Positions 1 through 12,255 are shown, numbered from the stretch's first letter. The stretch is 64,000 nucleotides of DNA from Sphagnum compactum (GCA_965153455.1 OZ234494.1:27333354-27397353); one strand, 5' to 3'. Numbers and translations are program-made. Notes: generated from the letters alone by a model not told the origin.

Positions 1-1015
1 TGTGAGTAGTTGATGCTTGTCATTCTTCCTAGTCCCATCCCAAAGCTCCAGCACGCCCCTCTACCCTTCCAAAGTGTTGCGAACCAAAGAGCATGCCCCG
101 ACTCATTCTTCTTTCGTTGTTTTCTGTTTGGACTCACACTTGAGTCCTTCAAGAGTTGGGAACACGTCACTAAGAGTCACATTTCATGCTCCCGAGAGTG
201 TAGAAGAGTGTGAGGGAATGAACCCCACACTCCCAAGTGAGTTCCCACTTTGGGAGTTAGAGTCCCAATGGACTCCCAAACCTTCAAAGGGTGATTGCAG
301 GGGTCATAACTCATTGGATTGAAAAGTTCATTATATCATTGAAAAGCTCTTGGAACGTAGATGTCTAAAATGGGCTCACATGACCCATTTGGATACTTAA
401 AATATAAGTTAGGCCACTTTTGTTTGTAGCTAGTTGTAATTTATTTTCAGAAATCTTGAACTAGTCAATTCATGAATTTTGATGCCATTTCACGAAGTGC
501 TTCAACATTGAATATGCTGCACTACAAGCATTAATGCAGGTTTATAGTTAGAAGCCCATAGATTTGTCAATGCCATATGTGATTTTAACTTCAATTTTCA
601 TGAGGTGGTTCTTTTCTAATGCGGTAACCCAACAATTTAAGTGTTTGATTTGATTTTGTACATACCTAATTTGCAAGGAGAAGTTGAGATTTGGAATCTT
701 AATTAAGGTGATTCTAATTTTGTCCATAATGGTTTGCTATTTTTACAAATGTAAGTGGTGTTGATGAACATTTTGGAGATGGAGGCAATTCATTATTTTC
801 ATGGCCACGTCAACTTCATGCTCCACATGCCAGAAATTTCAATCAGCCATGGTTTGGTATGTTTAATCAATACTCCACATGTCTCTTTATTTCAAGTGTT
901 ATGACTAGGCCTAGTATTGACCACATCTTGGACACATAGGCTTCAACTAGCAACACCTTGACTTCTTATCAAAAGAGCTAATGTCACTCCATTAGCACCT
1001 TTTATTATTTAGTTA
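1..1015. other. AT-rich intergenic sequence, no gene seen
   Basis: The first 330 bases have a higher GC content than what follows and contain a small hairpin (ACTCCCAA at about 224 pairing with TTGGGAGT at about 251). The style resembles untranslated retrotransposon sequence, but no primer-binding site, LTR end or coding motif was found. The rest of the stretch is AT-rich with short, unconvincing open frames. Confidence 0.4.
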
Positions 1016-1019
1016 AAAG

Positions 1020-1670
1020 TCATTTTGCTTTTTAGAAGTCGACCCAGCACCCAATGTCATTTTCTTAAAAGCTTCCTAGAATAGACCAAGCACCCAAGTC
1101 CTTTTGTTAGCATAGTGGTTTCTTTTGGACCACCCAATGTCATTCCATTAGTAATATTCACTCCTTTTTCCAATATGATCACGCTTCTTATAATGAACCC
1201 AACACCCAAGGTCCTTTGATTAACATTGTGGCTTTTTTTCCACCACCTAGTGTCATTCCATTAGTAATCTTCACTCCTTTTTCAGTACTAATTATGCTTC
1301 CTACAACTTTATCCAGCACCCAAGGTCCTTTGCTTAACATTGTGGCTTCTTTTCCACCGCCTAGTGTCATTCCATCAATAATCTTCACTCCTTTTTCCAG
1401 TATTGATTATGCTTCCTAGAAGTGTATCCAACACCCAAGGTCCTTTGCTTAGCATTGTGGCTCCTTTTGCATCACATAATGTCATTGTATTGGTAGTCTT
1501 TTTCTTTGCTAATACAAATTGTGCTTCCTAGAGTCTACCCAGCACTCAAGGTCCTTTTCTTCGCATTGGGCTTCTTTACCATGTCATATCATTAGTAGTT
1601 TGAACTCCTTTTTCAATATTCAGTGTGCCTCCTACAAGTTAAACCAACACCTCAGATCCTTAGATTTTTC
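1020..1670. repeat. Degenerate minisatellite, about 110-115 bp unit, six copies
   Basis: A block built around CACCCAAGGTCCTTTG recurs near 1,091, 1,203, 1,317, 1,432, 1,543 and 1,648, giving periods of 110, 114, 115, 111 and 105 bp. Each unit also carries a TGTCATTCCATTAGTA-like piece, a TTCACTCCTTTTTC-like piece and a TGCTTCCTA piece. The middle copies are the best preserved and the outer ones have decayed. The repetitive open frames on both strands here are products of the repeat, not genes. Confidence 0.85.
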
Positions 1671-1779
1671 ACAGAACTTGTTGTAGCATATTTTGATTCC
1701 ATCCAAAAGAATGTTCCATATATGTGGTTTTTTAACCTATCATTCCTGAATTAGACATGTTTTGATACTAGACAAGTTG

Positions 1780-2522
1780 TGGTGTGTGCTTAAATGCAAG
1801 TCATATTTGTAACAAGGATAGAAAAAGGATATTTGGCAAAGAGATGAGTGGGGTGTTCTATGATTTGCTTGGTCCCAACCCTCTTCTTGCAAATCTTTCT
1901 ACGGTCAAGAGACACAATTGTTTCATGGGTCCACCAATCCACAATAAGTTATCTTACTTCTGGGGAAAGTGCATTTAACCCCTCCCACCTTTTTGACCAG
2001 ACCAAAAATCCAACAAATTGTCATCAATGAGGAGGCGTCGCTATAATGTTTGATAAATACATTGCTGATCCAAGCCAAGGTTTTTGGCAACCTTCCTACC
2101 ACTTGCATATTTTGTTGTCACCAAAGTCCCTAATAATTCTTTGGTAGCACAATGTTTGCTTGAACGTCCATTGGTTAGATGAGTAGATACACCAAATTTT
2201 ATACTTTGAACAATCAAGTGATTACTCTTTGTTTCCCCAATGTTGGGTAGATAGGTGGGTAGCATTGGCTTCACCAACTTATGTTGAAGCATCCTTTCAA
2301 GGACCTTTTGTTGGAAGGCCAAATCATGACTAAATAACGTATGAACAAGTTGTAAAACATAACCTTTGACACGATTGAAACTGACCACATCTCCCCCCTA
2401 GCAATAATAGTGGCATTACATTTTGGAGTATTTGTTGACCCATTAGATAAGGACCTTGAGCTATGCTTCTTCCTTAGACTTATTTCCTTTGTTGTAGCAT
2501 AAATATTACTATAATCAATCAT
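1780..2522 (-). pseudogene. Fragment of SDG/QFK-motif family gene (second copy)
   Basis: This is a broken minus-strand paralogue of the exon found at 22,785-23,490. Read from high to low coordinates it contains a segment with KELLGTL and a following Arg/Gly-Leu-Asp-rich helix-like stretch. It then has TIVSLDRRKICKKRVGTK followed by EHPTHLFAKYP. The other copy shows the same order with TTTISP-RKDVKRQRIGMKTWEVHP. Shared order and spacing of Arg/Lys-Asp, the basic run and EHPTH/EVHP are the evidence for homology. The reading moves between frames and is interrupted by stops, so it cannot encode a protein. Upstream and downstream exons of this copy were not found. Function is unknown; a transposase-derived origin is possible. 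Confidence 0.55.
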
Positions 2523-3605
2523 AGATTAAAATTATATGTATAATGGACCCCAACAACATAAGTGCAATAGATATAAGCATAGGACCAATATATAATATCT
2601 GATGTACAAAAAACATATAAAGGACTTAAAAAGGACCAACAATACCCTAATAAAATGACCATCACAATGGATATGAAAAGGACTTATAACAATTGATGTA
2701 AAAAACATGTAGGTTTAGTCTTTTCATATTATACTTTAAAAGTGTGTGAAGACTGTAAACAAGATCTAATTGAACATGACCATCAAAAGACCCTCTATAG
2801 CAATTATTAAAAAAATGTACAATTGATTTTAAAAGTTATACAATATGTATGAGAAGGACCTACAACAATTGTTCACCTATAAAACACATATGTAGGCTCA
2901 CATGTAGGCCTATAGAGGACCTTACAAAGCAATTAGAGGGGGTGTTCAAAGGATCAGTAAGAAAGGATCAATAGAACACTTACAAAGTCACTTGGAAGAT
3001 CCAATTCAATTTTCTATTATAAAGGAATAATAAGGTCTATTCAAAACAACTTGCAACAATTGTTGAAGAGGATCTACAACAATGTATGATTTGAAAAACA
3101 CACAAAAAGGACCTTCAAAAGCACTTCTTGCTCAGAGCTAGTTCATTTGTTACAACCAATCGTGCTCGTGATGCCCTTTTATAATTCTGCATTTTTTCCC
3201 TCTTTAGTTGTTTTGCTTGAGCTTCATCATCTATTAGACCTAAATTTGGTCCATCCATATGTGGAATGACTAGACTTCCTTCCAAATCTAGAGCTTCATG
3301 CCCATTGTTCAAAATCCATGAATGCAACATTCATAGAGTGACTTATTATTTCATCTATAATTTTAATTATTGATTGCAATGCTACAAAGTGGGTTTTAAA
3401 AAATTTGATGGGATGAATGGAAAATAAAGCTTTCATGTGCTTTGGTTTAGGGTTTTACTAGTGAATTAATCTACTTGTAAGTTTAAGGTATAACCACAAG
3501 CTTGGCCCCGTGCACTTACTTGACTTTAATTTCTATAATTTATGTGTTGTAGTTAAAGTTTTTCATTGCGTTCAAGGAAAAAATCCTAATGTCATTGTTT
3601 AGCTC
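2523..3605. other. AT-rich non-coding stretch
   Basis: Much of this consists of short variations on CAACAATTG, GGACCTTACAA and similar phrases, suggesting an old, scrambled tandem repeat. A 71-codon minus-strand open frame at 3,115-3,330 has a charged Lys/Arg-rich middle but matches nothing I recognise. It could be a neighbouring exon of the minus-strand pseudogene fragment, which is speculation. Confidence 0.35.
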
Positions 3606-3857
3606 ACAATATTTTCCAATTTGAAGCCCTAGTTTGTGAAGCACCAAAAGGAGTGGAGCACATGTTGTTGCAAATACCACACTAAGCTTGTGGAACTCAA
3701 AATTGGCTTCAACAACATGCATTCCAAAAATGGAGGCACACATGTAAATTGTAATTGTCGGTGTGAGGGTGTCAGTACAAGTACTGCTGCTATAGGTGAT
3801 GCGTTGTATGCACTACAACAGAGCTTGGATGATCCATGGAATGTGCTCCAAAGTTAG
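3606..3857 (+). pseudogene. Fragment of SDG/QFK-motif family gene (third copy)
   Basis: A plus-strand open stretch carries CCCKYHTKLVEL followed by GFNNMHSKNGG and a Cys-rich tail. It lines up residue for residue with RACKYHVEMAEL, EFNNMRDGTNG and HCHC in the exon at 24,914-25,605. The preceding residues FSNLKP and FVKHQKEW also match FEHMKP and YVHRLKER of that exon, with one stop codon between them. The Cys-x-Tyr-His-x-Glu arrangement looks like a metal-binding knuckle. No flanking exons of the family were found within several kb, so this is an isolated exon-sized relic on the strand opposite to the fragment at 1.8-2.5 kb. Confidence 0.6.
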
Positions 3858-5138
3858 CACCAAACTCTATTCAACCCATGCGCCTAGATCCATTACAACT
3901 ACATATACTTATAAAATCAGATACCATGAAATGTACATAGACTTCCAAAATCAACATTAGTATTCATTCCAAGTTTCGGGGATGTTACCTATTCACTAAT
4001 GCTTGGGCAAAAAAATCTCCCTAGGAGCTTGTGTAGTCTATGTAGAACACCCACAAACTTTGCAAAACAACTTTGTGAGTAGTCCCTCTCCTTCACTTGC
4101 TTTTCAAACCCTTGCTGAAATGATGGCAATAATGATGGTGCTTGTGTTGAACACGAGGAACTTGAGAGAAAGAAGTGCACTAATGGCAATGGTGACTGTT
4201 CGTCACAAAAAACTTGAGAGACAAAAAACTAATATGATGGTGATGGCGATTATTGACCTCGAGGAACATGAAAGAACAACGGTACATACTATCTACGAAC
4301 GTGAATGAACAGAAGCATCAGGCTTAGTTGCATTGCACATAGTTCAAATTCAGTAAGTTTAAAATCAACCAATTAAATCTTGCCATGTGGCAGCATGAAA
4401 TTTCTAAGCACTGTCCCAAAAGAATCCACTACTTCTCCCAAAGTAAACATTTTGGCTCATTTTTTGATGTTTTTACCCACAATGCATGGTTCGAAGTGTA
4501 ACAAGATTAAACTTATTACCATCATTCACCACAAAAAAATGCTAGTGGAGAAACAACCTATGGTGAGGGACCCATGCTTATCGATTCAAGGTTAGTTTAA
4601 CTTTTAACATTTCATATGCAATTTTTTCTTTTGCATCCAAGTTTCTTGGGGTTTCAATGTTTTCAAAAATATTTGATGTCAGTTCACTTAATATTGAAAT
4701 TGAACCAACCACTAGCCTTGAAACCTCAACTGAGTTCCCAATTTCCAAGTCAATAACATCATCATAATTCTATTGCAAGTCCTCACTCAAGTTGAATGTT
4801 TTCATTTTTGCCATTTTGCTTTTGACTTTGTGAAAAAAATAATGAGCTCCAAAATTGATTGGGAATTTGTTATTGATTACAAACAAAGATTACAAATAGA
4901 ATAGGTTGTGGTTTTGGATGCAATAGGATCTGGTACAGATTTTACAACAATTTGGTTTTGAAAACTCTCACACAAAGAATCAAGATTCAAGACCCTAATG
5001 TAGAGTAGGGTTTGGAACTTCCAAACATAATTAGTATTAGGTGTCAAAGTAGTAATAAGGTTTTGACTATTGGCCTTTCAATTCCAAACATGTAAATAAA
5101 ATAATTGGTGGAGGTTCATAATTAGAGAATAAATAAAT
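3858..5138. other. AT-rich stretch, nothing recognised
   Basis: Several 60-100 codon frames are open (for example 4,003-4,308, plus), but they are Met-rich, low in complexity and without motifs. No RNA gene or clear repeat was seen. Confidence 0.4.
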
Positions 5139-5918
5139 GGGTCCATTCATGATCGGGGTACCAAAAAAAGGAAAAGGGAACTTCAAGACTTTTGTGGGGC
5201 TACTTTTTGCAAATAATATTTATTTGAAACAAATTTAAGTGAGAAAAATTGATTAATCCAATTTAAGATAATTCATGTGACAATGGTGAGTTTTCACATT
5301 CATACATAATTGTGTATGAATATTTTGGTTTATAGCTAGAAGCATAGAAAATCTCAAAAAATCCCAAAATGAATTTCAATGGACAACCAAACATGTTTTT
5401 TGGTGAGATTATTTTATGCACATATGACTCAAGCACTTAAAGTTAGACATTTTGAACCCATTGAACATACTTTTTTGTCAAATGTTTAAGAGAATGAGTC
5501 CTTTGCCTTGTAGCCCTTTCCACTAAAATTTCAAGACATTAACATTTTTGTATGATTTGGTTTTTCATCAAGTTCATCCAATGAACATGTACTTTCAGAA
5601 AAGGGGCATGTTTTTATTGTACAAAAAAGTTTGAAATCAATTGTATGACTTTATGCATTCCTTTTGATTCCTTTTTAAAAAAATTGCAATTTAGACACTT
5701 GATATAATTAGTTTACAAGATTTAAAATGACATTAACATAATATTCAAATTAATTTTAAAATATTTTTATTAATTTAACAAGACATCATTTTATTTATTG
5801 GCATACAACAATCCACTACAACTATAATAATGTAAGATAAAAAAAAATCCAAAGTTATCTTTTATAGTCCTTAAAAACTTAGACACTCCTGTTTGGTACC
5901 CCAATCGTGAATGGACCC
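5139..5918. mobile_element. Non-autonomous element with 27-bp terminal inverted repeats
   Basis: The left end begins GGGTCCATTCATGATCGG and continues into GGTACCAAA (5,139-5,165). The right end (5,892-5,918) is its reverse complement with only two mismatches in 27 bases. The 726 bp between are AT-rich with no transposase reading frame, so the element would depend on an enzyme supplied elsewhere. Flanks are AATAAATAAAT on the left and TAACCTTAACC on the right; no unambiguous target-site duplication is visible. The GGG-start and TAA-like flanks slightly favour PIF/Harbinger, but the superfamily is unresolved. Confidence 0.7.
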
Positions 5919-6560
5919 TAACCTTAACCCTCAAACAAATAGTGAACTATGAGAGTTCATGGACAATGAACTTCATAAGGTGTTTTGTAATACTAAAAAG
6001 GATAGAGCTTTAAAACAAAACTTTCCTACAGAAGCTTGAACCTTTTGAAAATTATCACTTAAGAAGGGCGATTTAAGATTCTTAAAACACACGAACATTG
6101 GGTATGAAGGAGACAACTTGAATTCTGTAGAAATGAATTCAATGTTTCAAAGATGTTGAGAGAAGATTGCATTGAAGCAAAATCGTGCATTCCTAGTGTA
6201 GCTTTAGCTCTTCGATTTCAACTTTGGTCAATTTGTTGCAAAAATCAATTGATGCTTGCAATATCATTGAAAGGAAAGCACAAAAATGCATTGAAACACT
6301 ATAAAAAACTATTGAATTTAAGTAGAGGTTGAAGGAATCCGTCCTAAGTTCTGAATTTTAGCGAAAAGCAAAAGGGCTATGTTGTTGAAAGCCGAAGTGA
6401 AAGGCGATGAAAACAAAAAATGACTTAGGTTTACAATTTTAGGTTTAGGACAAAGAATGAATACCTAAATGGATGAAAAGATTTAGATGAAAAAACGATG
6501 AACATGAATAAATTAAGATGAAAGATGAGGATGATAAAAAAAAAACCAACCTAGGTGAAT
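5919..6560. other. AT-rich stretch, nothing recognised
   Basis: No coding motif, RNA gene or repeat boundary was seen. A-rich runs of GATGAAAA type occur around 6,400-6,540. Confidence 0.35.
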
Positions 6561-7210
6561 GAGAGAGGTCCACATAGGGGTCTAAGTAGGGTATTGATTT
6601 TTCTTAAAGTGATACTACCCGTACCCAGAACCGGGTTGATACCCAGGTCGTTTTTCAATATCCGGCCAACACTGGTAATAACCTGGGGGAAATATTTGGA
6701 AGACCTTACCACACGGCATTTTCCTGCTCACGAGGTTGCCACGCATTTCCATGAAAGATCCCTGTGACGGGGCCTTATGGTGTGGGAGGTCTGCTTAGAC
6801 GACCATTATAGCTAAGGCAGAACCAGAGCTGTCAATCGTGACAACTCCTCGGTGTTGTGCCTGGGGTTGCAATGCTGTTAGGGCATTACACACTGAGACT
6901 TTGGGCTCAACCTTGGCTTCCTAGGACGTAAAGCCTTGACAACAGCACCTTCCCCTATACATAACCCATGAAAAGTACACTAATTAGGGTGGGCATTACA
7001 AGTAGTAATTTTCCAAATTTTCAAAATTTGCAGGGATTTCACAATTCTTCATCTGATTCCCATGGGATCATGGGGATCTCTCTCTTCTGCATTTGGATTT
7101 GAGATTCTTCATCCACTGCTGGACCTCGGCTTTGTGCCGCTTTGAGGAGGGCTGAGCGGAAACATGGGACCCGCATTGGCTCCCTCCTTGCACAGGTCCC
7201 GGCTTTACCC
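6560..7210. other. Moderate-GC block of probable transposon or untranslated origin
   Basis: This block is visibly richer in G and C than the sequence on either side and has sharp edges. Near 6,610-6,650 it contains several ACCC/GGGT phrases (GTACCCAGAACCGGGT, GATACCCAGG). It carries no long open frame. The composition and abrupt edges suggest an inserted element such as part of an LTR, but no inverted TG..CA ends, primer-binding site or target duplication was found. Confidence 0.35.
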
Positions 7211-9970
7211 TACACTTTAGCAAAATAAGTTGAATTGACTGTAGAAATGCAATAGAATTAAAAAAATTCCGAATCTTTTTGTTGAAAATACGACAAAATT
7301 TGTGGGAAAAGAAAAACCACTTCTTATAAGTGACAAAAAGTTGATTCTGATGAATTCTGTGAAAAAATTACTGTCAGGTGAGGATAGACAAAGAATGAGC
7401 AGAGGTGGGTCCCCTACCTAACAGGCGCAGAAAACGGTCTAATGGCTCCCTCTGTTCGGAAGCAAAGAGGACCTGAAATTTGATTTCTGAGTGCGTCCCT
7501 AAACGGAGACAAGCCTGACTGCAAACTTCTTGTTGAAAGGCTCAAACCATGTGGACTGATCCTATCAAGGTTGCTATGCTAGATCCCCAACTGAACGTTC
7601 CAGAATGTCTACCATACCGAATCCTCCTGAACTAACAACATAAATTCTGGAAAGACATTTGCTCGAATCCTTCTGAATTCACAACATAAATTCTGGGGCC
7701 CCAACTTGCGGCTCGTCTGTCAGCTGATTTCAAGCTCATTAGAATGGACATGCATTGATCACACAGAAATATTTCTTATGCAGATGTCTCTCTTTCTGAC
7801 CTCTAGGGATGTTATCACTTAAGCAGGTTAGTCTTCTGAATTGTTTTGAAAATTTCTCTTTCCATGGCAGTTGTGAAACTTCACCTGAGGCTATGTGCAA
7901 CGTTTTTGTCGGTGACATTTCACCACTAGGCCACAAAAAACAGATGCAATGCAAATCCTACAGAGGATTTTTTTTGAAAAAATGGCGCACAGTATCCATA
8001 TTTCGAGAAAAAGAAAGTGGAAATTGCCATATTTAAACCATAGCTGATAGAGTGTTGCCAGGATATAGTGGGGTTCCAAAAAAATTAGACTTTATTTTAT
8101 GACATGTAGCCAAATTTGGCTAAGTGCTCTTGTGGATGGTCGCCAACCCACCTACCTCACCAAAATTGAAAAAAAAAATCCCTGGCTGGGTGTCTGCAAA
8201 ACAAATCTACATTTTCTCAATAAAACTAAAGCTGTGGAGAATTTGAAAAAGGATGAGATTAACTTTTTGTCATTATACAATGAGAATAATGTGTGTAATT
8301 CCTTTAGCCTCAGGGTTACATTGCAACTTGAGTCCTGATTGCTAGAGGGTTAACCTTTGCCCTTGTGAATGAAAACATGTGTACCTCTTAAAAGAAAAGA
8401 ATTGCAAAAAAAATCTTGGCTATTTATTAACCTGCATCCTAGACTGAGGAACCACTGTGATCAAACAAATCACTTGTAATACAGACTCCAAATTTTATGT
8501 TTAGAAACATAAATGATGTTCAAGATATCTGTACAGTCTACCCTAGTGTTGATGAATCTTGAGTGTTCCAAGTCTTTATTGAGGTGGGTCAGAAATTGAT
8601 GGAACTTAAAGTACACTTGTGGACCTATACACACATGGTGCTGTCGCCAATATTTCCAACATACTTTTGGAGCTCTCTTACCATTACACCACTAAATCTC
8701 CACTTCACAACTTGCTACATAATAATTCAATTGTATCAATATCTTCTAATTATTGTCCCTAAATATGAATGTTTAGTTAACATTTTCTTTGTTTCATCCA
8801 TATGAGAAGCAAATTGTTGTGTAAATAGAAAAATATCTTCAATTTAGTCTAAAGACATCTTGTGCCACTCTGTTTGATGATATGTATCTAACATTCATTT
8901 TTGACTCTTTGAATCTCTTGAACATAGAATTCTACAAAAAGTTTTTATGACTCTTCAAAAGTTCACAAAAAATGGAATGGATGCTCCTACATCCATAGCA
9001 TGTGGTTGATGTGGAGGGGTGAATTGAGTCTCTTCATACTATAATGCACATGATTTAAACATGTACTTGATTCATTAGCATGCATGTGCAATTCTAATTC
9101 TTTCATTTCCCGTTGTGTGGAGCATAAATGGTCATGTTATCTTAATAATGTAAAATCCTAGTGCCAACATCTATAATGTTAATGGTTGGAAAAATCAATT
9201 AATCTTCTTTGGCACATTTGGAAAATGTTATGCATGCCGTATAGAGGGGCGTCTAGTAAAACGCACTTTATACGGATTTTAATTCAATCTTGAAAAATGT
9301 CGAGAATAATTTTATGACATGCATAAGTTTTCCACACTCTTTAAGCATTTGAAAAAACGAGTTTGGGAACACTTTATTCAACCTTAGAGAAATTTCGTTG
9401 AAAGGGAAAAAAACCAAAGTGGTTCCAAAAGCTTGCAATTTCGTTTCAAGAGCATTTTTACTTGTGTTCCAAACCATTTGTCTTCAACAAAGGTTCCCAC
9501 CATATCAGGCAGTAACTGCGCTCCACTTTCCTTTCTAGCTGAGCAGAACTGAATTCCTCCTCCCTAAGTTCATGAAATTCTCAGAGACTGGAATTTGCAC
9601 CTTTTCTCTTGAACTGATTTTTGACAAAACCACATTTACAACAAAAAAAACACACACACACACATGTCTTTTCCATCCCTCGCATTGACGTCTACCTATA
9701 TAGGTAATCATTTTAATCACAATGTTACTTGATTGAAATGATTAACTATGTTTATGTAGGGAACACATGATCTTACTGGAACGGATGGATCCAAAGGAAT
9801 AATCTACAGATCTCAAGATTCTTGGAGCTTCAACCATAACTAAGTAACTGGAAGTTACTCTCCTCTACATTGCAGTTTAATGATCAGCTGTTTGAAACTA
9901 GTTAGCTGATCATATTGTCCATTAATTATGGCTCCATTTTACTCTGGTTTGTGTAACTAGTGCATGGACT
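7211..9970. other. Intergenic sequence 3' of the first glutaredoxin
   Basis: No gene was recognised. A 32-bp direct repeat (GAATCCTCCTGAACTAACAA at 7,619 and GAATCCTTCTGAATTCACAA at 7,665, both running on into CATAAATTCTGG) has a period of 46 bp. An (AC)n run lies near 9,650-9,664. A TGACGTCT motif lies at 9,686-9,693, about 290 bp beyond the glutaredoxin stop codon. Short open frames on both strands are unremarkable. Confidence 0.35.
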
Positions 9971-9977
9971 AGTACCA

Positions 9978-10295
9978 CTACAACCATAGAGCTCCAGCTT
10001 CCTTCAATAGAGGAACAAGACTTCCGTTGATATGGGCGGCCATGACGTGGTCCAGACCTCCGATGAGCTTCCCTCCAACGAACACGGCAGGCACCGGCTG
10101 CGAACCCCCCAGTAGGCGAAGTAGCGCCCGTTCTAGATCAGCCGCGGTCCCGGCTTGCAGTTCGTCCAGCTCGTACACAGTCGGGCCGACGCCCAGGCCG
10201 CAGAACAGACGTTTCACCACATGGCACATGCAACACCCGTTCTGACTGAATACCACCACAGCACTCGCAGCCGCAAGTTTCTGTATTCTATCCAT
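9978..10295 (-). CDS. CC-type glutaredoxin (ROXY class)
   Basis: A complete intronless 105-residue protein. The glutaredoxin fold covers nearly the whole length: a short N-terminal helix, strand AVVVFSQ, active site GCCMCH (CCMC at residues 21-24), the cis-proline segment PVPAVFVGG (Pro69), and the glutathione-binding GGLD (79-82). The C-terminus has LVPLL (93-97, an LxxLL motif) and ends in ALWL (102-105). In Arabidopsis ROXY proteins LxxLL supports binding to TGA bZIP factors and ALWL recruits the co-repressor TOPLESS. A nuclear/cytosolic regulator of TGA-dependent transcription in development or stress is therefore the best inference. The ATG has G at -3 and +4, and no upstream ATG occurs for about 140 bp. 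Length and intronless structure are normal for the class. The coding region is far richer in GC than its surroundings. Which ROXY orthologue it is cannot be told here. Confidence 0.95.
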   Translation of the reverse strand: MDRIQKLAAASAVVVFSQNGCCMCHVVKRLFCGLGVGPTVYELDELQAGTAADLERALLRLLGGSQPVPAVFVGGKLIGGLDHVMAAHINGSLVPLLKEAGALWL

Positions 10296-11575
10296 GGCCG
10301 ATGATGATGATTGTCGCCTGAAGACTTTCTAGAAATCAAATAAGTACTTACTCGCAGTTTTGCCTAGTTTCAGTTTGAATTATAAGTCACGCGCTCACGG
10401 CCTTCTATATCACAATGCAGTGAGTGCTAGACTGGCATTCAATTGATGGATCAGCTTTTTCAACTAGAAGCGAGATCAATGCAGATCACGCACAAATCCG
10501 GTATACAATTTGTCTATCTTTGACAGCAGCAATGTCGAATTGCATGCAACTGAGTCACCGAGATCACCTAACAAGAGTCAGTCATCTTTCCCACTAGAGT
10601 CTCTCCCTCGACCTTAATATAGTGGACTTTACAAAATGTTCGCTTTATTTCTTCGATTCTTTTGTCCTCTATACTTCTATCTTTCGCGCTGTGATCAGAT
10701 CAGGCAACTTATACTAACTTTGGTAGTTTTGGAACGCTGATCGCTAACCAAAAAGAGTCTTACTGAAGCGGGGAGATTGATCAGCCAGTCGAGAAATGAA
10801 TGAAGGTGAAAGCTTCAAGGAAACTCGGATTATAAAGGGACGGGAAACTAGAATATTATTATGGGAATATAAATGACAGGAAAACCCACACAAGCCCACG
10901 CCACAGCAAGACTGTGCGGCGCCGCCGTGTGTCGGGTCGGTGTCTCCTCCGCCTCCGTCCTCATCAATGATCACAACGGCCTATATTTTCCCTCTGCACA
11001 CTAAACCTCTACTCCATACGACCACCCTCTGCCGCCGCACACCTCCTACAGATACAAGTAATTGCAGCAGCTGATTTCAAAATTTCAGTGCTGCAGCGAT
11101 CCATCTGCAGCAGACAAGCATGATCTGCTGCCCACAAAATCACAGCCCTAGTCACGAGCTGAGCTGCCCTTTTCTTCCCCCGAGCTTGGCAGCCCTCAGC
11201 TGAACCGCTGCTGCTGCCCTTGACTGGTTTGGGCTGCGGTGGTAAGAGACAAAATGAAAAGATCCTGCGGAGAGAGACCCTGTTTTGGGCGGATATCAGA
11301 GATGGTAGAAAATGAAGAAACGAAACAGAAGGAAAAGATCTGAAGATGGGAGGGGGAAAAAACAGGGTCTGTGGAGGGGGACACAGTTTTGGGCGGACAT
11401 TGGAAATGGGAGACAATTATAACCGGAGGTTCTCACTGCAGATCTCAAATATGTATGGTCGTGGTTCTCAAAGAAACCAAATAAATGGGTTTGATTTATA
11501 ACTGGCATGGTTCTCAAATAACCTTCTATGAAACCGCTGGTTATTTTGCAAAAACAGGTGGTTTCTTTGAGGTTA
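10296..11575 (-). promoter_or_regulatory. Upstream region of the first glutaredoxin gene
   Basis: This is a moderately GC-rich stretch. A weak TATA-like TTATAAT (minus strand, plus coordinates 10,379-10,386) lies about 85-90 bp before the ATG; it is a candidate only. Near 11,280-11,410 a phrase TTTTGGGCGGA plus purine-rich sequence occurs twice about 103 bp apart (direct duplication). A perfect 12-bp inverted repeat, CTCAAAGAAACC at 11,467-11,478 and its complement at 11,560-11,571, bounds a 105-bp segment. Overlapping minus-strand frames at 11,009-11,517 are Pro/Ser/Phe-rich and are not credible proteins. Confidence 0.35.
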
Positions 11576-12255
11576 TTTGCAAAGAACAGACCTGGACGTT
11601 ATTCAGAAATCGGATAACAACCCAACACTGAGAGAGACCAAAAGTAAAGCAATGAGACATGTTCACACGGTCAGAGTGAACCGGCACCCACCAGCCGATC
11701 ATGTAGGGTGCATGGTGTTTGAACAGGGTACACCACTCTTTCATTGTATTCCTCTCCACATAGCTAACCATGGTGATCAATTATATACTGATTGGTGTTG
11801 GCCAGATATGTCTTTTTGAGTGGTTATCAACATGCACATTACCCGAATATGCATGAAGACGTATTCAGACTTTGTATCATTTTCACTATCCAGCTCTATC
11901 CATAACTGGAAAATATACTTGACATGTGATAACCTTATCATATTCACATCCAAATGGATCCACCTCATATGTATTCGTGTCTCCTGGTTAGGGTCGAAGG
12001 AAGTTATATATGACTTATACTCAAAAATAGGGTTTAGGGTTTTGGGGTGGCGAGACAAAGCTCGAAACATTCTCTCACTTTCTATCTCTTTGCTAGATTA
12101 GTTTGTCAATCTCAAGCTTTTTGTTACTGACATCCTTGTTAGGTGAGCTATTGTCAAGATCTTGGAGTCATTTTGCAAAGGCAATCATTAGTAAGAGACA
12201 ATGGTACTAGCCAAATTGGAATTTAGGGCAGCTTGTATGGTACCAACAAGTGTTA
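11576..12255. other. Intergenic stretch, nothing recognised
   Basis: Open frames of 80-97 codons occur on both strands over the same bases (11,577-12,101) without motifs or codon bias. No repeat structure was seen. Confidence 0.35.

Noticed and set aside
10320-10355. Possible 5' UTR intron before the first glutaredoxin (GTAAGTAC donor, TTTCTAG acceptor)
   Set aside because: The interval between donor and acceptor is only a little over 20 bases, too short for a plant intron.
11009-11517. Overlapping Ser/Pro/Phe-rich minus-strand frames upstream of the first glutaredoxin
   Set aside because: Three frames are open over the same purine-rich sequence and reflect composition and a 103-bp duplication, not coding.
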